A stretch of 64,000 nt of DNA from Cryptomeria japonica (lineage: Eukaryota; Streptophyta; Pinopsida; Cupressales; Cupressaceae). This document shows positions 1 to 11,678 of the stretch, piece after piece. The notes beneath the pieces were generated by a model. That model was not told the origin of the DNA. It searched no databases and worked only from the letters and a program-made list of their open reading frames with translations. How positions within the stretch are numbered: position 1 is the first letter of the stretch; the number at the start of each line of letters is the position of its first letter. The stretch spans positions 661,612,438 to 661,676,437 of the forward strand of contig NC_081414.1 of NCBI RefSeq assembly GCF_030272615.1. The letters run 5' to 3'. The position numbers were made by a program, and so were the translations under genes.

Positions 1-257
1 GGAGCCAAAGGCGACAGGCGTCCAGTTGTGGGGTTATGGGTCCTCCACCACCACCAAATAGGGGGGACATGAGGGATGATCCTGGGGTGGGTCCTTTGAG
101 GGCTCAAATTCCGTCGAGGCCAGGCGGCTCCGAGGGAGGGAGTTCATCATAGCCGTAGAGGGCTCCCTATGTATCAGTATTGTATCATTTTTGTATGATG
201 ATGTAGACGCCTCTGGGTGATTGTAGCCATATGATTTTGACATCATTGTATCATGAC

Positions 258-294
<37 letters not shown>

Positions 295-1882
295 TGATTC
301 ATCTTTTGCGATAGCTATATGCATGTGTACTTATGTGATGAGATGTTTAATGATGTATGTTTTATGTGATGCTTATGATATGGATGCAAATATGTACATG
401 ATGAAATGCAATATTTTTGTTCTTTTATGTTTTATATGTTATGCATATGCAAATGTGGATGTATGAAATGCAGATGTAAATTGTGCTAACAGGTGTTGTG
501 TGCAGGATGTGATGCAGTTGTGATATCTATATGTATGTATGAAATGATTATATGTGGTAATGCAGGTGCAACTACATGAAATGCAAATGTTTTTGGTGTG
601 TCATTATACTCAGTCATGTGATAGCAGGCTACGCAGACTCGAGAAGGACGATGGAAGTCAATCAAGAAAGGGGGATGGAAGATAGAAAATATGAAAGTGA
701 AAGAGCTTCTTGTGCGTTATCATCATTGAGCTTTATTATGGCAAGTAGGTTATGACAATCGAGGCATATGTTTGACCCAGAAAGTCATTGTACCTGTTTG
801 CATGGAGATAAGACAATCACAAACAAGGAATGCCCCAATTCACACTAGACTCACAGTGTCCTCATAGCCTTGGACAAGTCATAGCATTACTAAAAGACAA
901 TCCATAGACAGCAAATACAAATAGGTGACGATACCCCATCCTCGCCTTTCTAGTCAAAGACATCCTGGAGATAGAATCTCTAGTCAGAGACATCCTGGAA
1001 AAGCTAAAAGACATGTCACCAAAAGATAAAATCAAAAGAAAACCAAGACTCGACACCAACATCCACTGTAGTCCTCAAATTTAGTGTCTCTTGTCACTTG
1101 TATAAGTCTTATTTGATTATGGTCACAATGTTTACTTTCACAGAAAGGATAGATAGCACTGAACCATATGTTGTCTAAGTCTGTTGAAAGATTTGATTTT
1201 GTTGAAGCCCATTGTTGCTGCTGTCTCATTTGAAACTGACTGAATCCATGAAACTGATACTTTATTGCGGAGAAGATGAAACTTTATTGCGGGTCTGTGA
1301 TGCAAATGTTGCTTTATTGCGAATTGTGCGTGGATGGACTGAAGAAAACTGGAAGAAACTGTAATCCTCGAAACATGTGATGTTCTCAGTTCCACACCCA
1401 TCACTAGACGTAGGATTTGCCTTAGACACAGATAGGAGCTGATTTATTATGGATGGAAAGGGAGAAAAGGGGGTTATTATTGAAATGGCTAACCAATCTT
1501 AGGTAGATCAATAACAAGCCATGATGGAAATGTGTAAGTTTATTATGAACGAATAGGTTGTGAGTGTGTGCAAAGTGAAAGGATGAAAGTGAATCCTGAA
1601 GGAGGGAGGAGCAACATCTCTACGCATGGCGCTGGTGACCCAGTTTTCACCATGGTACTTGTCCAGGGCACCACCGAAGTGGTTTTCACCATTGGACGAA
1701 ATTATTTCTCTTTACTTTTTTCAATTTTTCAATGTTTTTTGTGTCACAAGGCGTCTGTTTGCCAGGTTTTCACCAAGTAATGATTTTTTTTTGTTTTATA
1801 ATTTTTTTGTATTTTTGAATTTTTTGTATTTTTAAATTTTTTTGATTTTTTTTGTATTTTTGAATTAGGATATTCCGAAGAG
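1..1882 (-). other. Tat element region downstream of integrase (non-coding)
   Basis: Between the integrase stop and the left edge there is no credible gene. Positions 1630-1725 carry copies of a TTTTCACCAT(G/T)G motif around the phrase AGGGCACCAC; a third TTTTCACCA lies at 1770. The same arrangement recurs at 15784-15876 in the non-autonomous element. A short AT dinucleotide run occupies about 262-290. Small open frames here (for example 34-324 and 862-1229) look accidental: simple-sequence residues and no recognisable domain. Confidence 0.6.
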
Positions 1883-3274
1883 CTATGTGTAGAACCTACG
1901 AAGGTGCATGTTATTGATAGGATCCTCCAAAGGTTCACCTTCTGTAGTTGAGAGCTGATATGCCCCAGATCCATATGCTGCTGTAATGATGTAAGGACCA
2001 AGCCAATTTGGTTCGAACTTGCCCTTCTTCTCTCTGTCTTGCTGATTTTTGGGATTTTCTCTGAGAACCAAATCACCTATCTCAAATGTGTGAGGCTTGA
2101 CCTTGTGATTGTAGCTGCGACTCATTCGTTGTTGGTAAGCCTTGAGATGATTAAAAGCAGTTTGTCTTCGTTCATCCAATAGTTCAAGTTCTTGTAAGCA
2201 AGAGACCCTATAGTCTTCATCACTGATAATGTTTTGCAAAGAGACTCGTAAAGAGGGTAGCTCGACCTCAATAGGCAAGATGCCTTCAGTACTGTAGACA
2301 AGTGAATAGAGTGTAGCTCCTGTAGGTGTGCGGACACTTGTGCGATATGCCCAAAGTGCGGGATTAAGCTGGATATGCCAATTACGGCCAGCATCGTCGA
2401 CTGTCTTTTTTAAGATTTTAAGGATTGTTTTATTAGACGTCTCAGCTTGACCGTTACCTTGGGGGTAATATGGTGTGGAGAAATGATGGGAAATATGGAA
2501 GTGGTCACAGAGTTCACGAACATCCTGATTTTTGAAGGGACGCTCGTTATCAGTGGTAATGGAAACAGGAATACCGTATTGACAAATGATATAGTTGAGG
2601 ATGAACGTAGCAATCTGTTTTCCAATGACTTGTGTAAGAGGCACGACTTCAATCCATTTTGTAAAATACTCTGTGGCAATGATAATGAATTTATGACCAT
2701 TGGAAGAAGGAGGGTGAATCTTGCCTATGAGATCTAGTCCCCACTGACAAAAGGGCCAAGGAGACGCAATTGGTTGAAATTCTTGCGCTAGCCCATGGAT
2801 GAGGTTTCCATGAATTTGACATTGCTTACATTTCTTGACAAACTGATATGAGTCTTTTTCCATATTGGGCAAGTAATATCCAGTCTTGATGAGTTTCTTG
2901 GCTAAGGGAGGACCACTAGCATATGGACCACATATCCCTTCATGTACTTCACGTAACGCAATCTGAGCTTCGTCGCTTTCTAAACATCTAAGAAGAGTGC
3001 CATCTAGACCTCGCCGGTATAGGATATCAGCTAAAATAACGTATCGAGAAGATTGGCAAATGAAAGTGTGACGTTGGTTATTGGATAGGTCAGGAGGTAG
3101 GGTATTGTCACAAAGGTATGTGAAAATGGAACCATATAACTGGGACTCGGGACTGACAACACATATTATCTCAGTAGGAGTGATTTCATATGAAGGAACC
3201 GAAAGGTTATCCACCAAGAACTCATAGCGGGTCTCATTCGGAGGTAGATCGATCAGTGAAGCAATTGTAGCCAT
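1883..3274 (-). pseudogene. Tat gypsy integrase (3' end of gag-pol)
   Basis: 463 codons are open. An HHCC zinc-binding N-terminus is visible (HEGICGP, then CKQCQIHG), followed by the DDE core: D in GLDLIGK, D in TTDNERPF and E in GNGQAETSNK. The C-terminal part has the GPYIITAAYGSGAYQL and NNMHLRRFY motifs typical of Tat/Athila-type integrase ends. Its product would join the cDNA to chromosomal DNA. It is in the same frame as the preceding RNase H, separated only by a TGA at 3287-3289. The domain itself looks intact, but it can only be made as part of a polyprotein that is blocked by upstream stops. Confidence 0.92.
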
Positions 3275-3286
3275 GGCATCTGCGGC

Positions 3287-3718
3287 TCAATTATGCTCTC
3301 TTGGTATCTGCTCAAAGTCTATCTTTGTGAAGTGTTGTTTCAGGTCATCCACCATTTTTTTGTAAGGCATTAATTTTTCATCCTTTTTTTGGTAATCATC
3401 AGTGGCTTGACGGATTACAAGTTGGGAGTCCCCAAAAACACGAAGTTCCTGGATCTTCCACTGAACTGCAATTCGTAATCCAACTGTTAATGCCTCATAT
3501 TCCGCTATATTATTAGTGCAAGGAAATGATAAGCGGTATGATTTTGGTATAGAATCCCCTTGAGGAGTTATAAAGAGGATGCCAGCTCCTACCCCATGTT
3601 GTGTGTATGAGCCGTCGAAGTACAGTTGCCATGGCTTTGCATGTGACACTGTTAAAATGGATTCATCCGAAAATTCTGAACTTAGAGGAACATCATCAAT
3701 CATGGGAGCATCTGCCAA
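3287..3718 (-). pseudogene. Archaeal-type RNase H domain (second RNase H of Tat pol)
   Basis: About 143 codons carry the features of the extra, archaeal-like RNase H found in Tat elements: LYFDGSYTQHGVGAG with the first catalytic D, then NNIAEYEAL with the catalytic E, then FGDSQLVIRQ with the next D. It lies between the ordinary RT-linked RNase H and the integrase. The stretch is bounded by in-frame TAG (3719-3721) and TGA (3287-3289), both explicable as single C-to-T or G-to-A changes. The family role is degrading RNA in RNA/DNA hybrids during reverse transcription. Confidence 0.88.
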
Positions 3719-3892
3719 CTAATCTGCGATAGCTTGTCCTTTTATTGCTTTTCTATCCACATACTCGATGTCGAATTCACTTAGGATCATTACCCATTTG
3801 GCTAGTTGCCCAATAAGTGTTGCTTTATTGAGAAGGTATTTCAATGGATCAATCCTGGCAACCAACTTAGTCTTATGAGTTAGCATGTAATG

Positions 3893-4189
3893 TCATAATT
3901 TATGTGAAGCAAAGACCACGGCAAGACATGCACGCTCAATTGGTGTGCATTTTAGCTCATATCGCACCAATGTGTGACTGATATAGTATACTGCTTTTTC
4001 TTTGTCCTCGGCAATTTGTTGTGCTAAGAGTGCCCCCAGTGTTGTTGGAGTAGCTGATAGGTATAGTAATAGAGGCTGAACTGGAATTGGTGGCATCAAA
4101 ACTGATGGATTCAGAAGATAATCTTTGAGTGTCTGGAAAGCCTGTTGACAGTTATCATCCCATTTGAATTTGATGTTTTTATGTAGCAA
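3893..4189 (-). pseudogene. RT-connected RNase H of Tat pol
   Basis: The frame encodes the gypsy RNase H region: FKWDDNCQQAFQTLKDYL (tether), LLLYLSATPTTLGALLAQ, then AVYYISHTLVRYELKCTPIE with the ERACLAVVFASHKL end. The aspartate usual in the Y.DAS position is replaced by S-A here, which is typical of the degenerate first RNase H in elements that own a second RNase H. In frame with its neighbours; TAG at 4193-4195 before it and TGA at 3893-3895 at its end. Confidence 0.85.
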
Positions 4190-4192
4190 GTG

Positions 4193-5023
4193 CTAAAAAG
4201 GATTACACTTATCTGCAAGTTGCGCTATGAATCTTCGTATGGACTGGAGTCTCCCATGTAAAGACCAAAGTTGACTGATATTTCTTGGTGGTTGCATCTC
4301 TAGGATGGCCTTGACTTTTGCTAGATCAGCTTTGATTCCTCTTTTTGATACAATGAATCCTAGGAGCTTCCTAGAGGTTACTCCAAAGACACATTTCTTG
4401 GGGTTTAATCTTACTTTGTATTTTTCCAACCGATCAAAGATGACTGAAAGTATGTCCAAATGTGTATTTCTATCTATTGATTTTCCCAAGAGGTCATCGA
4501 CATAATCTTCCACAGTTACGTGCATGAGATCGTGAAAGATAGTAGTCATGGCTCTTTGATATGTAGCACCTGTATTTTTTAGCCCAAAGGGCATGACATT
4601 CCAATAGAAAGTTCCCCAAGGACAAGTGAATGATGTTTTGTGTTGATCCTCAGACGCGATCTTTATTTGATTATAACCAGAGAATCCATCCATCAACGAT
4701 AACATTTCGTGACCTATTGTGAGATCTACAATCAAATCTATGTTTGGTAATGGGAAGTCATCCTTAGGACAAGCTTTGTTGATGTCTCTGAAATCTGTAC
4801 ATATTCTGATGTTGCGATCTAGTTTACTGACAAGCACTAAGTTGGAGATCCATTCAAGATAATCAATTGGGCGTATGAATCCGACATCCAATAATTTCTC
4901 AAGTTCTGCTTTGACTAGTAATGCCACTTGTGGATGCATCTTTCTTAATTTCTGTTTCACTAGTTTTGCCCCCAGTTTAACTGTCAAATGAAGCATTACC
5001 AAATCCGGATCTAATCCAGGCAT
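4193..5023 (-). pseudogene. Tat gypsy reverse transcriptase
   Basis: 276 codons include the RT core: GFIRPIDYLEWISNLVLVSK, ICTDFRDINKACPKDDFPLP, MDGFSGYNQI, then FCWNVMPFGLKN-like sequence and the catalytic EDYVDDLL, ending with LGFIVSKRGIKAD and the thumb/connection region. This would copy element RNA into DNA in the cytoplasmic virus-like particle. Motifs are intact. A TGA at 5054-5056 lies upstream and TAG at 4193-4195 ends it. Confidence 0.93.
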
Positions 5024-5053
5024 ATCAGCGTATGACCATGCAAAGTTGATTTG

Positions 5054-6862
5054 TCATTCTTTGAAGAAACTTATGAATTTTGACCTTTCTGACTCCGTCA
5101 ATGATTGAGCCAGGAATATGTTGTGTGGAACCTCTTCTGTACCAATGTTTATTTTGATAGTCTCCTCTACCAACATGGATGACTTTTCCTCATATGATGC
5201 TGGGAGAATGTCAAGCCTTCTATCTTTGGGTGCCTCAGAGAGGTTTTCACCCTCAAATATGTCCTTTCTTTTTACTTTTTTGGGGTCACACAGCGCCACA
5301 GTGTGGTTTTCGCCATAAGACCCTTGGTTTGTTCTTATTTTCACATTTTTGCGACTAGAAGGTCCGACACCCTCACCAAAATATGCCACACTATTGAGTT
5401 CTATAGTGTATCCCGCTTTATGGTCCCCGGGGGGAAGATCATCTCATATGCCAAGATAGTCAATAAAAGCTTCATCATTTTGGAATGTGTCAAACTGTGC
5501 AGGTCCTTCATGATCCCAGTCAATGAGTTGGTGGTGAACAAGGGGAAGGCCTTTAATGTCTTCGAAGTTAGCGGGGCTAAGAGTGAAGATGCAGTTATAT
5601 TCAGGTATGTCAAGGTAATTATCGAGGTCATCGATGGCACTCTCCTCATCAGTCTCGATCGCGAATGAATCTAAATTATCATCACTAGTAGCGCATTCTG
5701 GGATAGGTGTTCTCATCCTATGTGATTTCAACCTAGGACCTTGAGACAAGGACTGTGTGGAATCCTCATGGGTTGTTTCTTGACCAACTTTGAATCTTTT
5801 ATAAAATTCGTCTTCTTCTGTGGGTTCATCTAGCTCTCTGAATGTCTCGGTGAGCTCGTAGTCACTGGAGGATTTGTCTAAACCCCATTCCCATTCGTTG
5901 GAGTCTGTGGAATAGCGATCCTCTTGTTGAATTTTGGCAGCTTTGATTTGTAAGGCTTCTTCTGTCCTTTGAGTGTGGACCTTGGAAGTCAAGAAACCAA
6001 TTCCCTCTGAGTGTTCCTTTTTGAATGTCAATTCAGGTTGTAAAGGTTCAATGATGCCTTCCTTTCGTAACCCAAGAGGGCTTTTTCCATCATACCCGAA
6101 TTTTTGTAGGATCTTGAGACCTTTGCCATATTTCTCACATGGTAGACTGATGTGATCTTGTGTATCATCTTCAAGGTCTTTGTAAAGCATTTTGTATAAG
6201 TCTTCCTCTTCCAATTCGCCCCATTTTTGAAAGGTAGTAGGGTCCCATTTGAGTACAATGATGGATACTTGCTTGTTAGGATGTGGTCTTCCATATTCTT
6301 TTGGTGAACTCATGACTTGTTGTAAGTACATGGTCTGATTTAAAGTGTATTCCCCCATGCCCTTGTCCTGAAATTTGCCTTTAATCTCACCTTGTTTTGA
6401 TGTCGAAGGTTTTAATGACTCAAGATCAATATATGCCGAAGAAGGAATAGCTTCGCGATTACTGGGAATGATGGTCTCAGTTTTTGATCTCAGGTTATTG
6501 CAGTATATGAACGGATTAGGATCACCATTAACTATTACCTCAACCCCATTGTGAGGAAACTTAATACATTGGTGATATGTAGATGGGACTGCCCTCATTT
6601 CATGAATCCAAGGACGCCCTAGCAATATGTTGTAAGTGAGATCGAGGTCTAGGACTTGACAAACCACATCCTTCATAACTGGCCCAACTCTGAGAGGTAA
6701 GGTGACTGTGCCCTTGGATGAACGCTCTTCATCATCATATGCCTTGATGATGATTTTGTTTGTAGAATTCACAGCTTTATCAGAATATCCCAATTGTTTA
6801 ATTGTGCTCAATGTACAAATGTTTAGACCAACTCCCCCATCTATCAGGACTCGTTTGATTCA
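5054..6862 (-). pseudogene. Tat gypsy protease and linker
   Basis: The aspartic protease active site reads VLIDGGVGLN just after the TGA at 6860-6862, and DLTYNILLGRPWIHEM gives the ILGRPW motif near the end of the protease fold. The following roughly 450 codons are an acidic linker, interrupted by TGA at 5444-5446; NFAWSYADMPGL just before RT is the usual gypsy pre-RT sequence. The protease would cut Gag-Pol into mature proteins. The frame is continuous with gag and RT. Confidence 0.82.
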
Positions 6863-9409
6863 ATGTTTGTGTATGAAGGCTTCAATGTGTAATGGTGCAT
6901 TATGTGGTTGACTTACGGAGGTGTCATCAGCTTCTGTGAATGTAAGGGAGTGTGAAATGGAAAGGTATCCCACCATGGCTTGAAACTGGTCCACGTTCAA
7001 ATCAGTAGGAACGGCAGTGTCTCTCAAGAATTTGTCAAGAATACCTTTATGTGTAGGGGATATGTGCAAGAGTTCAAGTATGGAGATGAGCGCAGGTGTC
7101 TTCCCTAACTGTTCTACAAGGTCATACTCAGGTTTGGTTGATGAGGAAGCAGTGTTTTTAGCTGGAGCACCTTGCAAAGTGAATTTACCTCGGCGGGTTG
7201 TGACATGACATTCAGGGGTAGGTTCGGAAGAAGATCCAACACCTTTTAGGACAATCTTGGGTCTCTGGGTAGAATTCTCAGGGTTTTTATCCTTGATGAT
7301 AATGGTAGAGATGTAATTGTCCATCGAAATTTGATTGATAGTTGAATCATAGTTATAGGTTGCTCTGGTATAGTTGGTTTGGTCATCTGTGGCTTTAGCT
7401 TTTCCCTTGTCATGCTTTGGGAATGGTTCCTTAAACATCTCATGTTCTTGATTGGATGAATGTCCTTCAATCTCAATGTCACCTCTATCAATGAGATCTT
7501 GTATGATGTTCTTTAGTCGATGACAATTTCCTATCTTATGACCCTTGCTCTTATGAAATTCACAATATTCATCATCATTCCACCAATTTGGTTTAACCTT
7601 TGGTTCATATGGAGGAAAATCTGGAATAGTGATTACCTTGTTTGCCACTAGCTTTTTGAAAACTGACTCAAGTGGTTCTCCCAATGGAGTGTACTTCCTT
7701 CGTGATCTAGAAGTTGTTTGAGTATTCACTTGATTGTTTGAAGAGCTTGATCCTGAAAAAATGATTTTGGGTCGCACTGTATTGGCATCAACAACACCAT
7801 CATTGACTGTGTTCTTGTTTTTGTTCCAAAATCTTGGCTTGTCTTTTCCTTTAAAGTCCTATTTGTTTTCCTTGAATATTTTAATGACTCCTTGTTCAAT
7901 TAGGACCTTTTATGTCGCTAAGCCTTTTTCAATGACGTCCTTGAAGGTGGATAAACAAGCTTTCCTTAAGTCATAACCAATCTCTTTGTTAACATTTTGG
8001 GTGAACATTTCTACCATTTGTTTTTGTGGAATTTCACAAGAGCATCTGTTGGCTAGATTCCTCCATCTTTGTAAAAATGATGCAAAAGACTCTCCCTCTT
8101 TTTGCTCGGTGTTGCACAAAGTAGTGACTGATATGTCTGTCTCTATATTGTAGGAGAAATGTTGAATAAATGCCTCTGCTAAGTCACCCCATGACTTAAT
8201 ACCAGGTGGAAGTTAGGAGAACCATTCCATAGCTTGATCACCTAAGCTTTGTGGGAATAATCTCATCAAATATGTCTCTTCTGCTGCTACCTCAATGCAA
8301 GCTATGAAAAACTATCTTATGTATGCCTTAGGATCCCCTTTTCCTCTATACTTATCAAACTTAGGCGTCACAAAGTGTGTAGGAAAAGGAGGAATTGGAA
8401 TGCTCTTGTCAAATGGATAAGGACATATGTCTCTCATTGTGTATGTTGGCTTCAGTGTATTTATGTCCTCCATTTTCTTTTGTAAGTCCTTGATTTGTTG
8501 CTCTAAATTGCTCTTAGGTGGAGATCAACTTCTTGGACCATACCCCATGCTTGAGGCACCAATTGGAGGAGGAGCATGTTGCATATATGGATGATATTGA
8601 TCATACACATGTTCATATGGAGGAGGTCTATAGTGATGCTGCATATATGGACCACTTGGTATAGATTCATGTTGAGGAACGAAATATCTATTTTCTCCAT
8701 GTATACCATACTCTACAGGCATGTCATGTTCTAATGTGTTGCCCCCAAATTTGACACGGGGTTTCCTTGTGTCCAAATTTTGAGCATGCCTTTGAATATC
8801 CCATTGCTTTGGTGGTTGATCCTTAGCATTGATATGTGATTGAGCATATATTTCTGCATAAGACTTCCATAATGGTATGTGAAGGTGTGTATCATATGCT
8901 TGACCATGTGTATGTGGGACCTCAGGTTTTTTAAGCAAAGATGATGGTGATTCAAGTACCATATGTGGTCCTCTATTGCCTCCACTATTAGGCCTCCTTT
9001 GATCCATGTTGGAGTGAGTTTGTTGCAAAGGCCCATGTTCCATTATTTGAGACATGTCGAAATCATGAGGTATCTTGTCTCCACTTTGTGCCATCATTTG
9101 TAAGAAGTATTGTCTATCTCTCCTCATTATTTCTTCAATCAATCGATTGAAGCGGGGGTCCATAATGGATTCTTCCACATCTGCTGAATGTACGGAAAAG
9201 TTGTCCATATTGTCATTGTGTGTATCATTGTTGTTTGTAGTGTCCATGTTCTCAACATTTGGAATTTTTTTATAGGCATCCATGTCAGGTAATGTGTTAT
9301 GATTAGTATTAAAAAAGACATCATTGTCATACTCATAGACACTCATATTTGCGGACTCTTGAGCCTCTCTAGTTTCTCTCCTAGATTTTTGAAGACGGGT
9401 TTCAACCAT
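6860..9409 (-). pseudogene. Tat gypsy gag
   Basis: The frame starts at 9409 (MVETRLQKSRRETREAQ) and shows a Pro/His/Tyr-rich N-terminal half, then a retrotransposon Gag domain: LFPQSLGDQAMEWFS, GDLAEAFIQHF, ESFASFLQRWRNLA and MVEMFTQNV at about 8290-7990. Near 7560 comes a zinc-knuckle-like YCEFHKSKGHKIGNC followed by LKNIIQDLIDRG, a signature of Tat gag C-termini. In-frame stops lie at 8525 (TGA), 8312 (TAG), 8213 (TAA), 7910 (TAA), 7859 (TAG) and 6860 (TGA), with no net frameshift. Gag would form the virus-like particle. The N-terminal half is inferred to be gag from position only. Confidence 0.82.
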
Positions 9410-9894
9410 GAACTAGGTATTGACCGAGATGTGTGAGACTAGATGAAAATGGAAAGAGTATGGAAGACTAAGAGTTGGATGGAATGTAAATGAATCTGAG
9501 GTGTACTTGCAATGTCCAAAGTGTAAGACCAAGTATGTATGTAGTAGAGTAGGTGTGACTTCCAAAGAGAGGATAGTTTCTCTTGATGAGGTAAGTTGAC
9601 CTTGACTCTAAGTAAGACCAAATGAGACCCAAAGGTGATGGACCTTGATGAGGGACCACTTAGCAAAATGTTGTTGTATGTAGTGTGTTGACAAAGCAAG
9701 ATGAGGACAAGCAAGTGACCTTTTGACTCAAGTTTAGACAAATGTGAATGTAATGTAAAGTGTAAAGCAATGATGGACTGTGTGAGACCCAAAGACAGGT
9801 TGAATGCTAGATGAAAACCCGGAGAAATAACCTAGGAAGCTCAAGAATTTCGAAACTGACTATGTTTGTTTGCTGGACTGTAAAAGTTTTTCAA

Positions 9895-10095
9895 TTCTGA
9901 ACACAGACGCGCCTGTATACTGCACAGACACGATTTCCCGACACAGACGTGGTTCTGTTTAACATAGACGTGTTTCTGAGATTTTTGTAAAATGCAATGT
10001 TGATTCTGGAAACACAGATGCGTTTCTGCCCTTCACAGACGCGGTTATACAACACAGACGCTATTATGTCAGACACAGACGTGTTTCTGCAAAAT
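9895..10095. repeat. ACACAGACGCG-type degenerate repeats, block 1
   Basis: At least seven copies of a CACAGACGCG/CACAGACGTG core, often followed by GTTTCTG, spaced about 20-30 bases apart. Spacing is irregular, so it is not a clean satellite. Confidence 0.75.
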
Positions 10096-11299
10096 TTGTG
10101 CAATTTTTTCCAATCTGTGAAGTTGTTTTGTTGTGACCAAATCTGACTGTTTAACTATTTTTCATGACAAGAGGACACAGTGTTGATGAAGACTCAATGT
10201 TTGCAAGTGTCTAGACTCAAAATGACTCCAAGAAAAGTGTGTTGTTTGATGTAAAAATGTTTTGCATACACTTGAAGACACAAAAGAAACAATGTTTTGT
10301 TGTTTGGTCTTGAATGTTTTGAATGTTTAAAATAAGTCAAGCACAATTCTTATGGCTGGCCAAGACAATAATTGTTGATCCCACATGGGGTTTTACCCCC
10401 GAGGCTACGCTATTCAGAGCGGATACTTAGATGCTTGACCTCATTGGCTCCACCCTCGACACTCACTTCTTGGGTCAGCCAAGCATCAGTCCCCACGAAA
10501 ACTCCCCGTGGCGAACTTTGTATCTCTACTAAGAACCATATGTGTGTGGGCCGCTACCAGAGGTCCGACCTCCTACCCTAACAACTAGAAGGATTTGGGA
10601 TTCTAAAACAAAAAGGTGCTAGTAAGGGCATCCACTCGTGTGGCCATACATGCGGCACTTTCAGCTCTGTAAATATAGAAGGCTCCCAGCTGGTAGGGGT
10701 TACGCCCTACAAATGATCAAATAAATTTGATCAAACGGGTTTATGGGGAGACATAGTGTCAGTATGAACTAATCAGCACACGTTATTCATAGTTTTCACC
10801 ATGAATACAGTTATTTATAGTGGTTTGGAAGAAGATGGCTTTTCTTTTGCTACCACTTGGGTCATTCTCTTCTCACTAGTAGTCCTAATGACCACACGGG
10901 AAGACAGACCCTCTAAAGATTAAACAAAAAGAGCCTATTGCTCAAGACACAAAAGACAATGGTTCAATTTTAGTGCACCAATTGAAGTGTTTGCTAATCT
11001 ATTGAAAACAAAGCACATAAAAAAAAAATCAAAAACCCTTGCCAAGGACCTACAACAAAGATTTATTAGTAGTTTGGATTGTTTGAAATAATCACCCCTT
11101 CTTGCAAGCACACAAGTTAGGTAAATTTTAAATCCAAAAGACTTTGTGAAAAGAGGGGCCTTCAACCAAACGATTTTGCTTTCAAGACAAGCTACACCAA
11201 TTTCATTAGCTAGATCTGAAGATGTTAGCTCAAAATAAATCGATTCTGAAATATTAAATGACCAAAAACTGAATCAATAAAACTCCAAAAATGAAATCA

Positions 11300-11580
11300 A
11301 TGCACACAGACGCAGTTACCCCAGACATAGACGCGGCTCTCTGACGCAAATGCGCTTCTGTGAAACACAGACGCGGTTCCAGAACCCAGACGTGACTTTC
11401 GGACACAGACGTGTCTAAAAACGCCGCAGACGTGACTGAGGAACATAGACGCGGCTTTCAGAATCTGCAAAAAAATAAAATAAAATACTGTCGAGGATGC
11501 AGACGCAGTTCCAGATGTCACAGACGCGACAAAAAATCAAAAACGCGACCCGAAAGTTTGCAGACGCGAAAATGTCGAAA
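11300..11580. repeat. ACACAGACGCG-type degenerate repeats, block 2
   Basis: About ten further copies of the same CAGACGCG core next to the 5' LTR, including AACACAGACGCGGTTCC and GACACAGACGTG. It is the second block in the same leader and is rich in CpG compared with the surrounding AT-rich DNA. Confidence 0.75.
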
Positions 11581-11653
11581 ATGTTGTCAAAAATGCCAGA
11601 TCTGCAACTTCAAACACAAAATCTGCAACAAAAATGTTAAATGAAAAAGGGAC

Positions 11654-11678
11654 AAAGGTCCCATCGCGCATGCCAAAA
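11654..11678 (-). other. Candidate primer binding site of Tat element
   Basis: Directly inside the 5' LTR the - strand reads TTT then TGGCATGCGCGATGGGACC. A TGG start a few bases from the LTR end is the usual form of a tRNA-primed site. The second element has TAGCATGTCCAATGGGACC at the same place. I could not match it to a specific tRNA from memory. Confidence 0.5.

Larger units (their letters stand above)
9410..11678 (-). other. 5' leader of Tat element with two minisatellite blocks
   Basis: Non-coding leader between the 5' LTR and gag. It has two blocks of a degenerate ACACAGACGCG-type repeat (9895-10095 and 11300-11580) and a G+C-richer unique stretch at 10370-10760. No long ORF is supported. 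Tat elements are known for long leaders, some with an extra ORF; none is recognisable here. The phrase AGCCTATTGCTCAAG at about 10930 has a loose counterpart in the leader of the second element (about 19133) and near 30210. Confidence 0.6.

Noticed and set aside
34-1404. Several 60-100 codon frames near the left edge
   Set aside because: No domain, no codon bias, part of the frame at 34-324 lies over an AT run, and all lie in the non-coding 3' part of the Tat element.
9895-11580. Short regularly recurring repeats considered as a CRISPR array
   Set aside because: The repeats are degenerate and irregularly spaced, and the context is a plant retrotransposon leader.
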